Shown: positions 36,122 to 48,459 of the stretch, one piece after another | Numbering within the stretch: the stretch's first letter is position 1 | How the letters are laid out: each line of letters starts with the position of its first letter | NCBI RefSeq assembly: GCF_000237925.1 | Contig: NW_017385987.1 | Span: 2,728,001 to 2,792,000 of the forward strand | Direction: 5' to 3' | Source: Schistosoma mansoni | Lineage: Eukaryota; Platyhelminthes; Trematoda; Strigeidida; Schistosomatidae | Length of the DNA stretch: 64,000 bases | The notes under the pieces: generated by a model | The model's database searches: none | The model's input: the letters and a program-made list of their open reading frames with translations, nothing else | What the model was told of the DNA's origin: nothing | Program-made: the position numbers and the translations under genes

Positions 36122-36697
36122 TGGTTTGTAATAATAAAAATGTAGTTTTTCTGTGTTAGGAAAACTTTTATTTGTTTATTGAAGCAATAAATAATCACAG
36201 AAAGGTTCAATGATTTGGTAAGTCTAATAAGCCACGCATTAACCTCCAGTGAAAGTTAGTTTGGTGGAAACTATGACAACGTTACATCAAAATCTGTCAA
36301 AATCTATACAATATACACAAATTATAATACTGATGAGATCATATAGCTATAACAGTCAAGAACACGAGTTAGATAAGTCAATACAAAACTTTAATAAAAG
36401 GGTTCACAGATAACAAAGATAGTAATTTAGTGCATTTCAGATACATGTCCCTCTAACTGTCGGTTCAGGATCCCTGTAATAACATTTAGCTAACATAGCT
36501 CAATATCAAATTTCTCAACCGATGTCAATCAATCTAATGCAACATACAGCACGACTATTTTGAAGTCTTTAAATAACGATCACATAATTCCATCTATTAT
36601 ATGATTGGAAAATTTCGGTAGAATAATATCGTCTTTAAGTTTTATGAGTGATTGACATCATTACAAAATATGATGGAAAGAGATAGTAGAAGTTAAA

Positions 36698-36949
36698 TTA
36701 CATTAAAACTTTTGTTTGGATGCCCTTGACAATTCGTAGTACATTCAAAAATGAATAAAAATGTATAGCACCCAGTTTCATGTGATGATAAATAATCCAA
36801 AGTTGTTTATGTGAAACTTTATGCCAGCAAACATTCCCAATGCTCAACAGATTCACTACAACTATTAAAACAAAAAGAAAAAGAAGTGAAGTAAGCGGGT
36901 AAGAGAACGATATTGTATATTTTTCGTAATTCTCGATATTATCTGTCAT
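36698..36949 (-). CDS. Small predicted membrane protein, unidentified
   Basis: 83 codons with a true ATG and a stop. Residues 1-15 are polar (MTDNIENYEKYT), 18-40 form one strong membrane segment, and the rest is basic and aromatic. No family was recognised. It could be the first exon of a spliced gene. Confidence 0.3.
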   Translation of the reverse strand: MTDNIENYEKYTISFSYPLTSLLFLFVLIVVVNLLSIGNVCWHKVSHKQLWIIYHHMKLGAIHFYSFLNVLRIVKGIQTKVLM

Positions 36950-37529
36950 ATTTCAATGGTACATTTTGTGTGTATTCTTTATCAATTCTGTTAATTTGGT
37001 TGACATCTGGATTTATTTACGTCTAAGATATTTGCGTGATCTGGTTCTATCGACAAGATATTTCATTGAGATAGCATTTTGACCTGAGGAAAACGAGTAA
37101 ACAAAGCATCCTATACAAAAAAACTCATGAAATGACTACATGTGATTTGAAAATCCTTCTACGTCTTCACATTATATAGTATAATTATCAATAAGTAGAT
37201 GATGTTTGCACTTGATATATTTTTCTATGTATTATGCGACTTATGGTAAAAATTGTACGAATTATCGATTAAATGAATACAAAAATATATGCAATCTAAT
37301 AAGATAATAGTTACTTCAAATTAATCCACTATCCTTATTCTCAAACAACTCCGCCTAGAGCTCCTCAAAAGCCACTGTCGATCCCAAGCCCTAACAAAGG
37401 AATAAGGGTTTGGCTTAGGATTAGTAACCTGACAGTATAAGGAAGGAACTAGTTAAAAACGCTACCCAGAGAAAGTCTGTGTAGAGATCTGGAAGAATTA
37501 TGACATCTCATGATGATGTACCGACCAAA

Positions 37530-39165
37530 TCACAACACTACGGATCATTGTAGGGCAATCAATTGAATGGAATTCATCACTCTACATCAACTTCATTGAC
37601 TACGAGAAAGCATTTGATATCGTGGACAGGACAACACTATGGAGGCTTCTTCGACACTACAGCGTGCCTGAGAAGATAGTCAATATCATACGGAACTCCT
37701 ATGATGGATTAAACTGCAACATCGTGCACGGAGGACAACTCACTGAATCGTTTGAAGTAAAGACCGGTGTCAGGCAAGGTTGATTACTCTCACCCTTTCT
37801 CTTTCTCCTGGTGATCGACTGGATCATGAAGACGTCAACATCTGGAGAAAAGCACGGGATACAGTGGACAGCTATGATGCAGCTGGACGATCTAGACTTT
37901 GCAGATGATCTTGTTCTTCTATCACACACGCAACAACAAATGCAGGAGAATACCAGTGTAGCAGCAGTAGGTCTCAACATACACAAAGGGAAAAGCAAGA
38001 CTCTCCGATACAATACAGCATGCACCAATCGAATCATACTTGATGGAGAGGCTTTGGAGGATGTGAAAACCTTTACATACCTGGGCAGCCCCATTGATGA
38101 GCACGGTGGATCTGATGAAGATGTGAAGGCGCGGATCGGCAAAGCAAGAACAGAATATCTACAACTGAAGAACATCTGGAACTCAAAACAACATCCAACC
38201 AACACCAAAGTCAGAATTTTCAATACAAATGTCAAGAAAGTTCTACTGTATGGGGCGGAAACTTGGAGAACTGCGAGAGCCATAATCCAAAAGATACAAG
38301 TTGTCTGTGCAAAATACTTCGGATCCGTTGGCCAGAAACTATCAGCAACATTCTACTGAGGGAGAGAACAAACCAGATTCCAGCCGAGGAAGATATTAAG
38401 AAGAAGCGCTGGAAGTGGATAGGACATACTGTAGTATCAGTTTATATGTTAAGCCCATATACTTTATTCTAGCTTCTGGCCAAGCCAATTCGCCTGTCCA
38501 TTTATGAGTCATATTTTGATCTTATCAATTATTCGCTTATTAACCTTGACTACTTTTTTATATGAGCTTATGTGTATGCACGCTTCGTATCTTATTCATC
38601 ATATGTCCGTCATTCATTTTTATCTGACTATAAATGTTGATTAACGCTTGCTTAAAACGAGTTGGCTTCTCCGCCATCTCCAATACGCATTATTTTTGCT
38701 TCACTCTCGAGTTGGCTTACCCGCCATCTCCAAAATGCACGTCATTTTGCTTCGATCTCTTCTGTTCGCTTCATCACTCTGATTCCCTGGCGAGGTCAAT
38801 GAGTGTAGAAAATATATGTATTTTAAATCCATTCTCGTATTTGACTTATTTAACTCCGTCATTCACCAACGCGGATAAAGTCATTTATTACATACGGGGA
38901 TAGACAGTACGTACGATCAAAAAGGAATCAGATTTACTCCACAACAATACTTTGAGGAAAACACCCAACTGAGTAACAAGGTAATCCCTAAAATGGAATC
39001 CTCAAGGCCAAAGAACACATTACGGTGGGAAATGGAGACAGACATGAAAAGAATGAACGAAAATTGGATAGAACTAGAAAGGAAGGCCCAGGACAGAGTG
39101 AGTGGGTTGGAGAATGCTGGTCGGCGGCCTATGCTCCTTTGGGAGTAACAAGCGTAAGTAAGTAA
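37530..39165 (+). mobile_element. Family-2 (RTE-like) retrotransposon, interrupted by a solo LTR
   Basis: RT blocks in order: SLYINFIDYEKAFDIVDR (around 37600), KTGVRQG then a stop, FLFLLVIDWIMKTS, LDDLDFADDLVLLSH with the catalytic FADD intact (37885-37925), [18 protein letters not shown] and [12 protein letters not shown] frameshift near 38310 leads to the RWKWIGHT motif. The C-terminal part resumes at 38951 (TTTGAGGAAA) after the LTR. It ends GCGTAAGTAAGTAA. The endonuclease is missing. Confidence 0.85.
38430..38946 (+). mobile_element. Solo LTR, 517 bp, with 4-bp target-site duplication
   Basis: Begins TGTAGTATCAG and ends ..CTCCACAACA (TG...CA). It is flanked on both sides by ATAC (38426-38429 and 38947-38950). 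Removing it restores the family-2 frame GGACATAC|TTTGAGG (Gly-His-Thr-Leu-Arg). It contains two GAGTTGGCTT.(T/A)CCGCCATCTCCAA units. A related fragment is at 18770. Confidence 0.8.
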
Positions 39166-39249
39166 TGATGAAAACCAATATTCTTTGAAATCTGCGACGA
39201 TGGTGCCTCTCCTGACAATCATATCAAGTTAATTCAGCCACACAAAGTG

Positions 39250-42200
39250 TCCGGACAATAAGGGAGATTATGAGGTTCGTTCAAATAGCCATAGAAATGA
39301 GACAATGCAACCTGAACGTGTTTTAACTAGTTCAAACCCATTGGCGAAATCTGAGCAGAAAAATTAACTTCAGTAAAGTCGATGTTAAATTACCGTCAGG
39401 AAGGAGAAAATCCCCTCACACACGCACATACAAAGTAGTACTGATTCTGTCTTAATAAACATTAAAAACTATTATAAGATGAAGAACCCGGGACTCCAGG
39501 ATCTTCAAAGCGTCCTTCAAAGCAAAGGAAATAATTCCAATCAATGTCACTCATTCCTGTGCACTATCAAATAGTAGCCGCAAAACTGATGAGGATCAGT
39601 TTTACGCGACGAAGTAGTCCATCCTAAAAAAAAATCAATATACCTGGCCATCCTGATGGGAGACCTGAACATCATAGTCGGGACGGACCACACTGGTTGA
39701 AACGACTAAACGTCAGGAATTTGATGAGTATGCAGAAAACGATTTTTAAAAATCAAGATTTATTTAACCAAGCAAAATTGCTGAGTCTTTCTGTGGGTGA
39801 ACGAAGCTCCCTTGAGTCAATTACAATGAACGATTATATCAAAACAATACTTGTGTGCGTGGTTCACCTCGTACTATAATTTTTTATTAACAAATCATAC
39901 CAAAAAATGAAAAATATTTCAATAATACCGCTCACCTACTACTTAGTCAAAGCTTTCTCTGGTACAAAATAACGTACTAGACAGCAAAACGTGATTATCA
40001 AGCACAACTATCAAGTATCTGGGAATCAGTGTGAATATTCCCAACGGAGTGGGGTTAAAGTTATGTCCGCGATATTCAAGTCAAACAATGGACGTCTTTA
40101 GCAGACAGCCATGTAGCAACAACAAGCAGTCGCTCCATACCACAACCTAGAGTTCAGTCAAACACGACTTTATTGACAAATCTTAACCAGAGTCCAAATA
40201 GTATGGATGTAGTCATAGAAGAGTGAGAAATATTAAAATCTCGTTCCATGAGTCTTCGATAAAAGCTACTATACAAAACAAGGATAGAAATTTACTAAAT
40301 AAAAATATTGTCAAATAACACCTTCGAGAAGGATTTCACAGCCTTCATTCTATAATACTGTGTATAAAAATGTCATAGAGCGACAAAGACTGGGGGAAAG
40401 CAACGGAAATGATGAAAGTGGTAGATCTGTGAACATTTGACGTGGTCATAGGCTGTACTATTATCCCCACAAATAAATATGTAGAGATGCCTGGGTTTCA
40501 CCGTGCTAAACTATGGAACACCTGACCGATAATATCAACATGAGGAAAAAACCCAGAAGGCCCTTCGAAGATGAAAGGACAGAGAGCTAAACAAGTGTTG
40601 GACATTTGATCAAGTAATGCTATGAAATTTTAATGGAACCTTTCTTCAAAATGCTAATGGGCTCAGTGAAATCATGGTAACCACTACAGTGAGCAAGTGG
40701 AAACGGATTGAAGAGGCACCAACTTTAGCATACTAATAACTTTTGAGCCTCAGGAAGCACTAGAATGGAGAATGGATTTCTGTAAACAGTCTGGACAAGA
40801 TTCAAAGAAGGGAAAACAAGAAGATAGCAGTCGACAACAACCGAACGAAATAGAGAAAGCAAAAACAGGCAAAATATATGAAGGCAGATAAACAAATGAA
40901 GAAAATCATTATAACTTTCATGACGAAATATGTGAAAGATCTGTGACCCTCATCAAGAAAAACTGCAAGGGGAGGAAATGCGAGACAACTTTACGATACA
41001 ACCGAGGAGCTGACAGGGAAATATAGTGGACAAGGGCGAACAGTAAAGAACAAAGAAGGTAAACCAATCACTGAGGCTTGAGAGCGGAGGAACAGGTGGG
41101 GAGAACACAATGAACAGCCCTTAACAGACCAGTGCCTCTGAACCCACACCAGCTGAGGAGATGAAGTCAGATATGGAAATCAAAAGATACTCAACGTTCA
41201 GTTATATCTAACTCATACGAGGCTGGATCCCAAAGTTGTACACCGACGAAAGCTTACAGATGCATTTCAGGTGTCTAAAATGTCTGCCTACTCTCTCCGT
41301 TATTGCTTCTGGCTGTTGAGCAGATTGCAGGGACCCCCATCATTCAGGGAAACGAAGTGGACACCTTAGACATAGCTTGACGAATTTATCTTGCAGATGA
41401 CTCAGCCGATCCAGCGCACACAGAAAAAAATGCAGACGGAGAAAGTCCGTGTAGCAGCGGATAACGCGGGAATAGACTTAAACAGTTGGCGCCAAATAAA
41501 TCATACGTGATGAGGTAGTTCTGGAAGAGGTGAAAACATTTACGTACTTGAGTAGCATCAGTAGTAAACAAGGGAGACCCAGTGAAGATGCCAAGGCACG
41601 AACTGGAAAAGCAAAGACAACATTCCTACAAATGAAGAACATCTAGCGCTCTACACGACTCCTGTCCAAGATACAAGTCATCATCGTCAGTACTAACGTC
41701 AAAACAGTTTTACCGTACGGAGCTGAAAATTGGAAAACTACCACTACAATCACTGAAGAGCCCTGTAATACTCTAGTGAGTACTGATTTCTCGTAGTAAG
41801 CTTCGGAAATATTCCACATTTTTTAACAGCTACCCACAAGAAAGCCCCTGACCCAAGTGTTCGGATGTTACTGATTTTTTCAGCTCCTATTGAATCTCTT
41901 GCGAGATATCCTATCAAAAGCCCTGATAAATTTGTTGTATACAACATTTTCTGAATTTCCTTGATATAAACATAATTTTCAGACTCCAATCATTCGGTTA
42001 TTCACCCATGACAAATTTTTTTAACTGTCACTTGCAAGTTTAGCCATCGGCGTATTTACAGGAAGGTCATGAATGGCTACATGATTATTCTTTCCAGAGA
42101 TTTAGGAATGAAACTAGTTTGAACTATCAGTTTTTAGTTCTGTTCTCTCTAGGCAGTAACTTGAGGATATGAATAACAAAGATTTACCTCCAGTCCAACG

Positions 42201-42900
42201 GAACTACCCAGTGGTTAGGTGACGTTTCAAATAACGTTTAGAGCTGTGAAGCACATGTAATGCACACTTTATCAACCATCAAAGAAAAAGCCCGACCTGT
42301 CCCGTTGGTTTTCCGGTATCCCTAAGATTCAAAGGCATCATCTTATGTAGTGAATAATGTTGGGAACTGAATACTTCACCCTCCTAATGGGAAAAGTTCT
42401 GCATTGAGAAAGGGTGTCTTAATAATTCGCCGTAATGCGAAATGTTCATCCTTGCATAAAAGAAGTGAAATTCCACGGGTGCGTAAACGTTCAGTATTCA
42501 TTAGACCGTAGTAACCATTTCAAAACCCTCCATTAGAATAAGCAGAGATTGGTATTCGTATCGTTTATTAATTTGCGAACTGTGTCAATAAATTAACACA
42601 AGTGCCCTGGCTAGAGATCATCAGTAAAAAACTTTCTATGACATAGAACGAACCAGATGCCACTTCAGGAGGTGGATAGAACAGACCATGCACGAACCAT
42701 TGGGCTGAATCCCAAAGCAAGACCGAAATTGGGGTCATCAATGTGAAGGGAAATGAAGCAGGCAGAAGAGCATATAACTGCAAGAATTGGAGGGAGACAT
42801 TAGGACCATGGATACTATTTAAAAACAACTTGAAAGTAGAGACCAGAAGAGAGTTATTTTGACATCCTTGGTCGTAGGACTATGCCTTATGAGAGGTTAC
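39250..42900 (+). mobile_element. Family-2 retrotransposon, decayed, near full length
   Basis: The endonuclease block FKASFKAKEI and the catalytic-type GDLNIIVG (39485-39690) lie left of the duplicated block. Inside the block are IQRRENKKIAVDNN (around 40800), a linker, and EEVKTFTYLSSI..KQGRPSEDAK (41525-41590). After 0.8 kb of unrelated sequence comes a decayed C-terminus (RRWIEQTMHE, ELEGDIRTMD; 42665-42830). Many stops. Confidence 0.65.
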
Positions 42901-44235
42901 AAGCTTAAACAGTTAAGTAGTTCGAAATCCTAAACATGAACTCTGCTAATCTCAGGTGGACAATCCAATCTCTTAAAATTAGAAGTGTTTTACACGCGGA
43001 AGGTATTACTGACTCAAATGTAACTTATTAAGGGTTACTCGAGATAAGTAATACATTAAGACTTATAACTGCATATACTTTTAAAACCTATTTAGCTATC
43101 TATTGCGTTATTTTATTCAACTAGTAGTATTCTGAGATTAATGTAGATATTAGTTTTTGGTAACTTATTTATTAAGTACAGATTTGTGTACTTGGTTTCA
43201 AGGGAAACTCCAATTGAAAGGCCTAATGATACCATTTAGTTGCCCAAACCAATGTAAGTGAAGCAGGGACTCAGCTTGTGACTGATTGGCTAGAAATAGA
43301 ACGCCTCAACGACTGATCCCACTACTCCATTGAAAAATAGCAGCCTGTGAATGGAAAAAATTGAGGGTTGATCATAGAGACACTAGATTTATTATCAATT
43401 GATTAATGAAAACACATTGAAGAAAAACAGTAGTTAACAGTTAACACTGTGATGAATAGTGATTTAGACTATCTCAAGAAATGAGGGGGTAGACAAAATA
43501 GTAAAATCATGTAGAAAACAAAATCATTTTTACAAACCAAAACATTAAATACAAACGCTATATGCTTATTATAATTATTTTAATGATAAAATTTACTGAA
43601 GAAGTTGGTAGTTCCCGGGATGATAAGTTACAATAATTACAAGAAGGAGAAGATAAGTTCAATAGTTCTTTCTTTTTTAACTAATGAAAATAACCCAAAG
43701 AAATTCCTGGAAAAATCCAGAAAGCGAGACCTGTAATACAACAATGATAATGGTTAGCTAACTATATCTGTGAAAAACAAAGAGATACACCAGTAAAATA
43801 AAAATAACGACAAACAAAATGACATAACACATAAATTTCCGATTATTTGTACGCTTTTTTGGTATTCCAAGGACTCGATGAAGTGTATTTGACAAAAGAT
43901 TACTAGCATTGTCGAATGAGTCTTGAATTTCATCAAGAAATTTATTTTGTGACTTGGATTCGGTTTCAATATCTTTGGCATACTGTAGAGGAAAATGTAA
44001 AAAAACAAATAGAGTAAACAACATGCAATATGATATAATGACCAAAAGTTTAGTGGTTTAAAGAATCTTTGTTGGAGCATTTTATTTAGTTTTATGTATA
44101 ACAATATACTTTATAGAAAAAAATATACACACCTTAGAGACAATACCCAGAAACTAACAATAAAACATTGGAAACTTGACTGTAGGGATACCTTCTACTC
44201 TATACGAGTAACGCCTTCTTGGGACTGGCTACTAA
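39717..44235 (+). repeat. 4,519-bp segmental duplication, copy 1
   Basis: Matches 51395-55913 at a constant offset of 11,678 from end to end. Only four differences were noticed (39997 A/G, 42702 G/A, 43683 A/G and 44225 C/T). It contains most of a family-2 element and the last exon of the SNARE gene. The left flank is family-2 endonuclease sequence; the right flank continues into the SNARE intron. Confidence 0.95.
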
Positions 44236-46738
44236 CAAATATTGAAAACTGAATAAATACATTATTCATTCCAAGACTGGATAGGTAAGTACTATGGAGA
44301 AGGGTTTTCAGCCATATCAACTAAAAGTTGTATCTGCTGATATTTTCATTTTATAGAGTCAAGCTAATTAGCCTTGATTTTTAGCGTAAACAGAACCGGT
44401 TTTCAGTGCATGAATGTACTTCTGATATATCATATTGATCACCAGGTGATTTTATATAAATTTTTATTACACTGACCTCTGATATGTACGGTCATCAGCT
44501 GCCAAAAATAAACTATTTAAAAGCTAAATAATAAAGGGAATGGTAACCCGGCTTGTCATAGTAACATGTCTTTAATTAGGAATAACTGCTAAAAATGAAA
44601 AGGACGAGTAGTTAACCATTGATATAACCTTTAAGTCGAAAACTGATGTAGAAAAATTAGCAAACCATGTCAACGTGCTGCTTTGGTGGACCGTTGAAAC
44701 TTACTACAGAAAATGATTAAGTTCAAATGTACGTACACCTGGAATGCATTAGCAACATTATATACGTAAATATGAGAAGTCAAACCAATGAGTGAATCTT
44801 TAACGGCAATTTTACGCAACATAAACGTTTAGAACCCATTTGTCAGCGATGTAATGGAGAAATAACAGTAACAAAAAAGTGGATAGGCCATAAAAACACT
44901 TTATTTTGATTATTCTAAATGTTTTTTGAAACAGTATGAACAAAATGCACTAATCACAGATAAATCACTACATTTAATTGTGACCAAAAAGTGGATTGTG
45001 TGAAATTGTTCGTAATCAGTTGCATTAGTTTAGATGAATGCACCAGTTTTTTCTTTCAGATTTCGAGTCATAACATTTTATGTGAAACCTTTAATTTTTT
45101 CTCGAACTATTTTCTAAACGTTAAGGTATTCTCATTATCCTTATTATAATTTAATTCCAATTCCGTCTCATAGTGCTGCTGTGTTATAGAGACACTGACT
45201 AAAGCACATCCGTGCCAAGCCATATGTCATGACTGATTAACTGAATAAAATTATTATTTGTACGAAAGAGCTGTTAAAATAACTGAGAAATAAAACAAGA
45301 TAAACAAGGTGATTGGGAATATACAAATTACATTTTGAATTCTTAAGCATAAAATTAGGTAGGTTTATTTATCTAAAAACATTTGGGAATGATTAACACA
45401 AGTAATAAATATTAAGTGCTATTAAATGTGACATAAAGGATCAGCGTAAGTATTCATAACTGTTGTACCAGACGGATTAATTTACGTGAACAACCATAAG
45501 AACGTTTTCCTTTCGTAATAGGACCAGGCATAGAATTTGTGGACCAAGGTGATTTAGATACTAAAAAAACCCGAGTCAATGTGTTGTCAGAAGAGGCTTT
45601 TGTGAAGATTTTAGTAATGTAATAATTGAAATCATGGGTCAATAAAAGCTAGACCACCATAGAAAACCTGGAAGCATTGGCCGGCCGTTTCGTCCTAGTA
45701 TGGGACTTCTTAGCAGCGCGCATCCACGGTCCCTTTATGGGATTCGAACCCACGAACTTCGATCTCGCGCGCGAACGCTTAACCTCTAGACTACGAAGCC
45801 GGAATTCCGCGAGCGGGATCATGGAAGTGCACCTCTGAGGAGTCTCACACTAGGTCGAAACGACCGTGCAATGCTTCCAGGTTTTCCATGGTGGTCTAAC
45901 TTTAATTGACTTACGATTTTAGTATGTTACCTTTAAAGTCAAACAACCCGTTAACGTATAAAAATAGAGGGTTCTTTGTTTAGTCAGTCTGTTCCAATCA
46001 TCCGACAGTGTAGTAAAGTAAGCGTTATTGCTAAACTTGTTAGTTGTTAAACAACGGTTATTTTTCTACATATTTATACGTAAGAGAAGAGAAATTTAGA
46101 GACCGATTCCTCTGTTTAAACAAAGGATTTAAGAACAACTTCGACTTTAGTAATCTATCGCTTATACGGAGACGGAAAACAACCATTTATTTGACCTGAA
46201 TACACTTAGAAACTCTGAAAAACAGAATATTCATCTTAACTGGCGATGCTTCTAGGGCGAAATACCACGAGTGATATAGGGATAGTAAACGTACTAAAAT
46301 TCAACAAAAAAGCATTGATAGTTTCGAAAATAAGTTTAGGTACATGTAAGGGCCTGGGTTGTCATAACTAAACAAGTAACTACACAGCCTTTTACCTTTT
46401 AAAGAGCTAGTGTTATCTATAAAACATTCAAATTGAATTTTTATTAAAACCATGTGGGTTTACTGAATCTTCATTCAAATTGTAGATATCTGAATCCCGC
46501 TTATGTCAATCTTACACAAAATTCCGCGGTGAAATTAGTTACAAATCAAAATTATACAATTTGTTTCCCGTTAAAACACTAATTATATATATCACTAAGT
46601 GTTAATTAGAGTTTTTAACGGCCAAAAATGTCGTAAAAAGACCTATATACGTACTGCCTTGAGCAATGAAACCTTGTGCGACATTTCTTCAGCCCTGCGG
46701 TTGTTTTCTTGTTCCAAAAGAGAATGTGAAGCATCCAT
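43758..46738 (-). CDS. BET1L/GS15-like Qc-SNARE, complete two-exon gene
   Basis: Exon 1 (46738-46655, 28 codons) starts at ATG and reads MDASHSLLEQENNRRAEEMS to the donor GCA|GTACGT. Exon 2 (43982-43758, 74 codons plus stop) starts after TTTTCCTCTACAG with YAKDIETESKSQNKFLDEI. Both are phase 0; the intron is 2,672 bp. The 102-aa product has the N-terminal LEQEN motif, one SNARE helix (residues about 8-65), the expected zero-layer Gln at residue 40 (ESKSQN), NRKFMC and a C-terminal membrane anchor (about 80-98). This fits BET1/BET1L (110-118 aa), SNAREs of ER-Golgi and intra-Golgi fusion. LLEQENNR and NRKFMC favour BET1L. No in-frame fault was seen. Confidence 0.9.
45454..45560 (-). CDS. Possible terminal exon of an unknown gene, within the SNARE intron
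   Basis: After a strong acceptor (GGGTTTTTTTAG) the frame reads SKSPWSTNSMPGPITKGKRS and continues to RLVQQL and TGA (34 codons). Its phase does not match SNARE exon 1, so it is not a simple alternative end. No partner exon was found; the family is unknown. Confidence 0.35.
45598..45802 (-). repeat. Family-B tRNA-headed SINE, decayed ribozyme (B10)
   Basis: The head is very tRNA-like: A box TAGTCTAGAGGTTAAG and a perfect T-arm GTGGGTTCGAATCCCAT. The acceptor stem does not pair, so it is not a tRNA gene. The ribozyme (45673-45719) reads CTAAGAA and GGC, so it is inactive. Confidence 0.8.
45803..45925 (+). repeat. Family-B SINE, headless, inverted to B10 (B11)
   Basis: The ribozyme (45829-45874) keeps CTGAGGA and GAAA. 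Stem II is GTCT/GGTC and the cleavage triplet is GTG, so it is inactive. It directly abuts B10. Confidence 0.75.
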
Positions 46739-46815
46739 TGTCATCAATGTTGTAGTCTCCCTCGAGTAGATAAGGTGATATTGATTTTATTTGATTCACT
46801 GACTTTATTGTACAG

Positions 46816-46921
46816 AACTTCGGCACTTGATAAAATAAGGAAAGTTATATCCAAGCAGGAAAATGTGTTTCCCGAAGATAAGCAATCGGTAATTCAACTA
46901 GAAGAGTATGTGGCACGGTAA
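46816..46921 (+). CDS. Probable coding exon of unknown gene, divergent from the SNARE
   Basis: After the acceptor TTTATTGTACAG the frame reads TSALDKIRKVISKQENVFPE and on to QLEEYVAR (34 codons), ending either at TAA (46919) or at a CG|GTAAAA donor. The right edge coincides with MITE-like sequence starting GGCACGG (46912). No upstream exon was found; a 41-bp intron starting GTGATATTG is possible but is preceded by a stop. The family is not recognised. It starts 78 bp from the SNARE ATG on the opposite strand. Confidence 0.4.
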
Positions 46922-46960
46922 AAAGTCAGATCTTTTAAAATCCACCCGCCGTCCCGTCGT
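46912..46960 (-). repeat. Partial copy of the MITE-like element at 34879
   Basis: Shares GGCACGGTAAAAA..GTCAGATC and AAATCCACCCGCCGT with the reverse complement of 34915-34961. The other end is missing. Confidence 0.5.
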
Positions 46961-47934
46961 AGATTAACCTTGACAAGTTAAACTTTCCGCGCAGCCATCA
47001 ATACAATATCCAATATAATTTTGACCGACAAATGCCCGAATTAATTTCTATGTGCTCGTCACTTGACAATACGGAGCATTTTAAGATATTTATTTTAGTT
47101 CAATGTGGATAGTCTAGTCACTCGGCTACAATAAGCCTAGTGAATTCGTTTGCTATTTGTGAGTAAAAATGAGTGCATTTGTTTAGCATCAATAGGTTCG
47201 CTAACACATAGAGCCGCTAGGATATTAGTTCTTGACAGTATAAAAGGTTGTAGAATGAGAACATAGAGAACCAGTGGGCTAATTAAGGTCACATTGTTCT
47301 ACTCATTATATCAATCTAAAGCTTATGGCAAGATTGAGTGAATGTAAAGTTAATGTTAACATTCTAAACAAACTAAAGATGTCCCAAATATTCAAGGCTT
47401 CAAAATGTTTTCGTCCAAAACATCTTTTAGATAACCGATGTAGGAGATCATTCTATGTGATTGAAGGCCCACTTGATTTTGGGGGGATTATATGGCCTCC
47501 CAGTCTACATTAAAGTCCTCTTCGTTTATGTCTGACGTAGATTACTCTTCTCATATACAGGCATTATGGCTTCTTTGATGACCTTATATCATAGGCAACA
47601 TTATCATGGAAATGTACAGGCAACAACTGCTGCAAGAAACAGAATGCTACTACTGCTTCACAGATCAGTCCATGGCGTGAAAATTATTCCTGAGCGCTGA
47701 TTGCCCTTGACCTTGTTGAGAGTTGATAAGCTGTTTGATGTTCTGTGAAATGAATGCCGGATAATTTGCTTAGGACACAGTGAAGTTTAACTGACCCTAA
47801 CACTTTTATGATCGAAAGACCACAAACTTAGGAAAACCAGAAATCAGGAATGAAGGGGTTTAAAGAAGTTTACGGTAAGATGTCGACTTATCAATATGTA
47901 TATCATCTGATCTAACTGGTTGCTGTGAGAAAGG

Positions 47935-48085
47935 GACTTCGTGGAGGTGATCTGGTGCGGATGCGTAGCTGAGCGCCTTCATCTAAAGTGTTCTGGTAAA
48001 ACTCATGAGGTCAGTATTATGTCGAATATTTACAGAACTATTTATTTTGGGGATTTATTTACCGCTACAGCACAATCTTCCTCTT
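47935..48085 (+). repeat. Dispersed repeat, partner of 14870
   Basis: Same blocks as 14870-15060, about 75-80% similar by eye. Confidence 0.5.
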
Positions 48086-48459
48086 CGAATGTGGGTCACA
48101 GATAATCCCAAGTAGTGATCAGTTAAAATGCGAAGCCCATCAAGCTGGATGTATATAAAAACTTATAATCGCTCTCTGTGGCTTTTAGTGCATGGTCATC
48201 TTTCTTAAACATGAGGGACCATAAGGTACAATACAACAACAAATATGTACAAAATTTTAGTCCATGATATTCTTCTCCGGCTTTTTGTCTTTCTCAGTCT
48301 CCCTGTAAAAAAAGGGATAAAATGTAGGTTTGTGCCAAGGTGCACTTGTGCTTACGGAAGCTAGCATAAATGCGCATACATACATTGTGAAAACATAGAA
48401 AATGATACAAGAAATCATTTTTTGTGATATCTTGCAAATAAATAGACAAATGAACATAC

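Noticed and set aside
41750-41989. 79-codon minus-strand frame, repeated at 53428
   Set aside because: It has no ATG start and no recognised domain, and it lies in a gap within a decayed retrotransposon; its second copy is only the segmental duplication.
42568-42828. 86-codon minus-strand frame
   Set aside because: Antisense to the decayed family-2 C-terminus.
43754-44104. 116-aa frame overlapping the SNARE exon
   Set aside because: Shadow of the SNARE exon in another frame with no SNARE features.
44640-44715. Plus-strand stretch reading TDVEKLANHVNVLLWWTVE
   Set aside because: No splice signals that support an exon; probably chance or an old retroelement.
45723-45801. Possible tRNA gene on the minus strand
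   Set aside because: A box, B box and T-arm are good but the acceptor stem does not pair and the unit continues into a hammerhead, so it is a SINE head.
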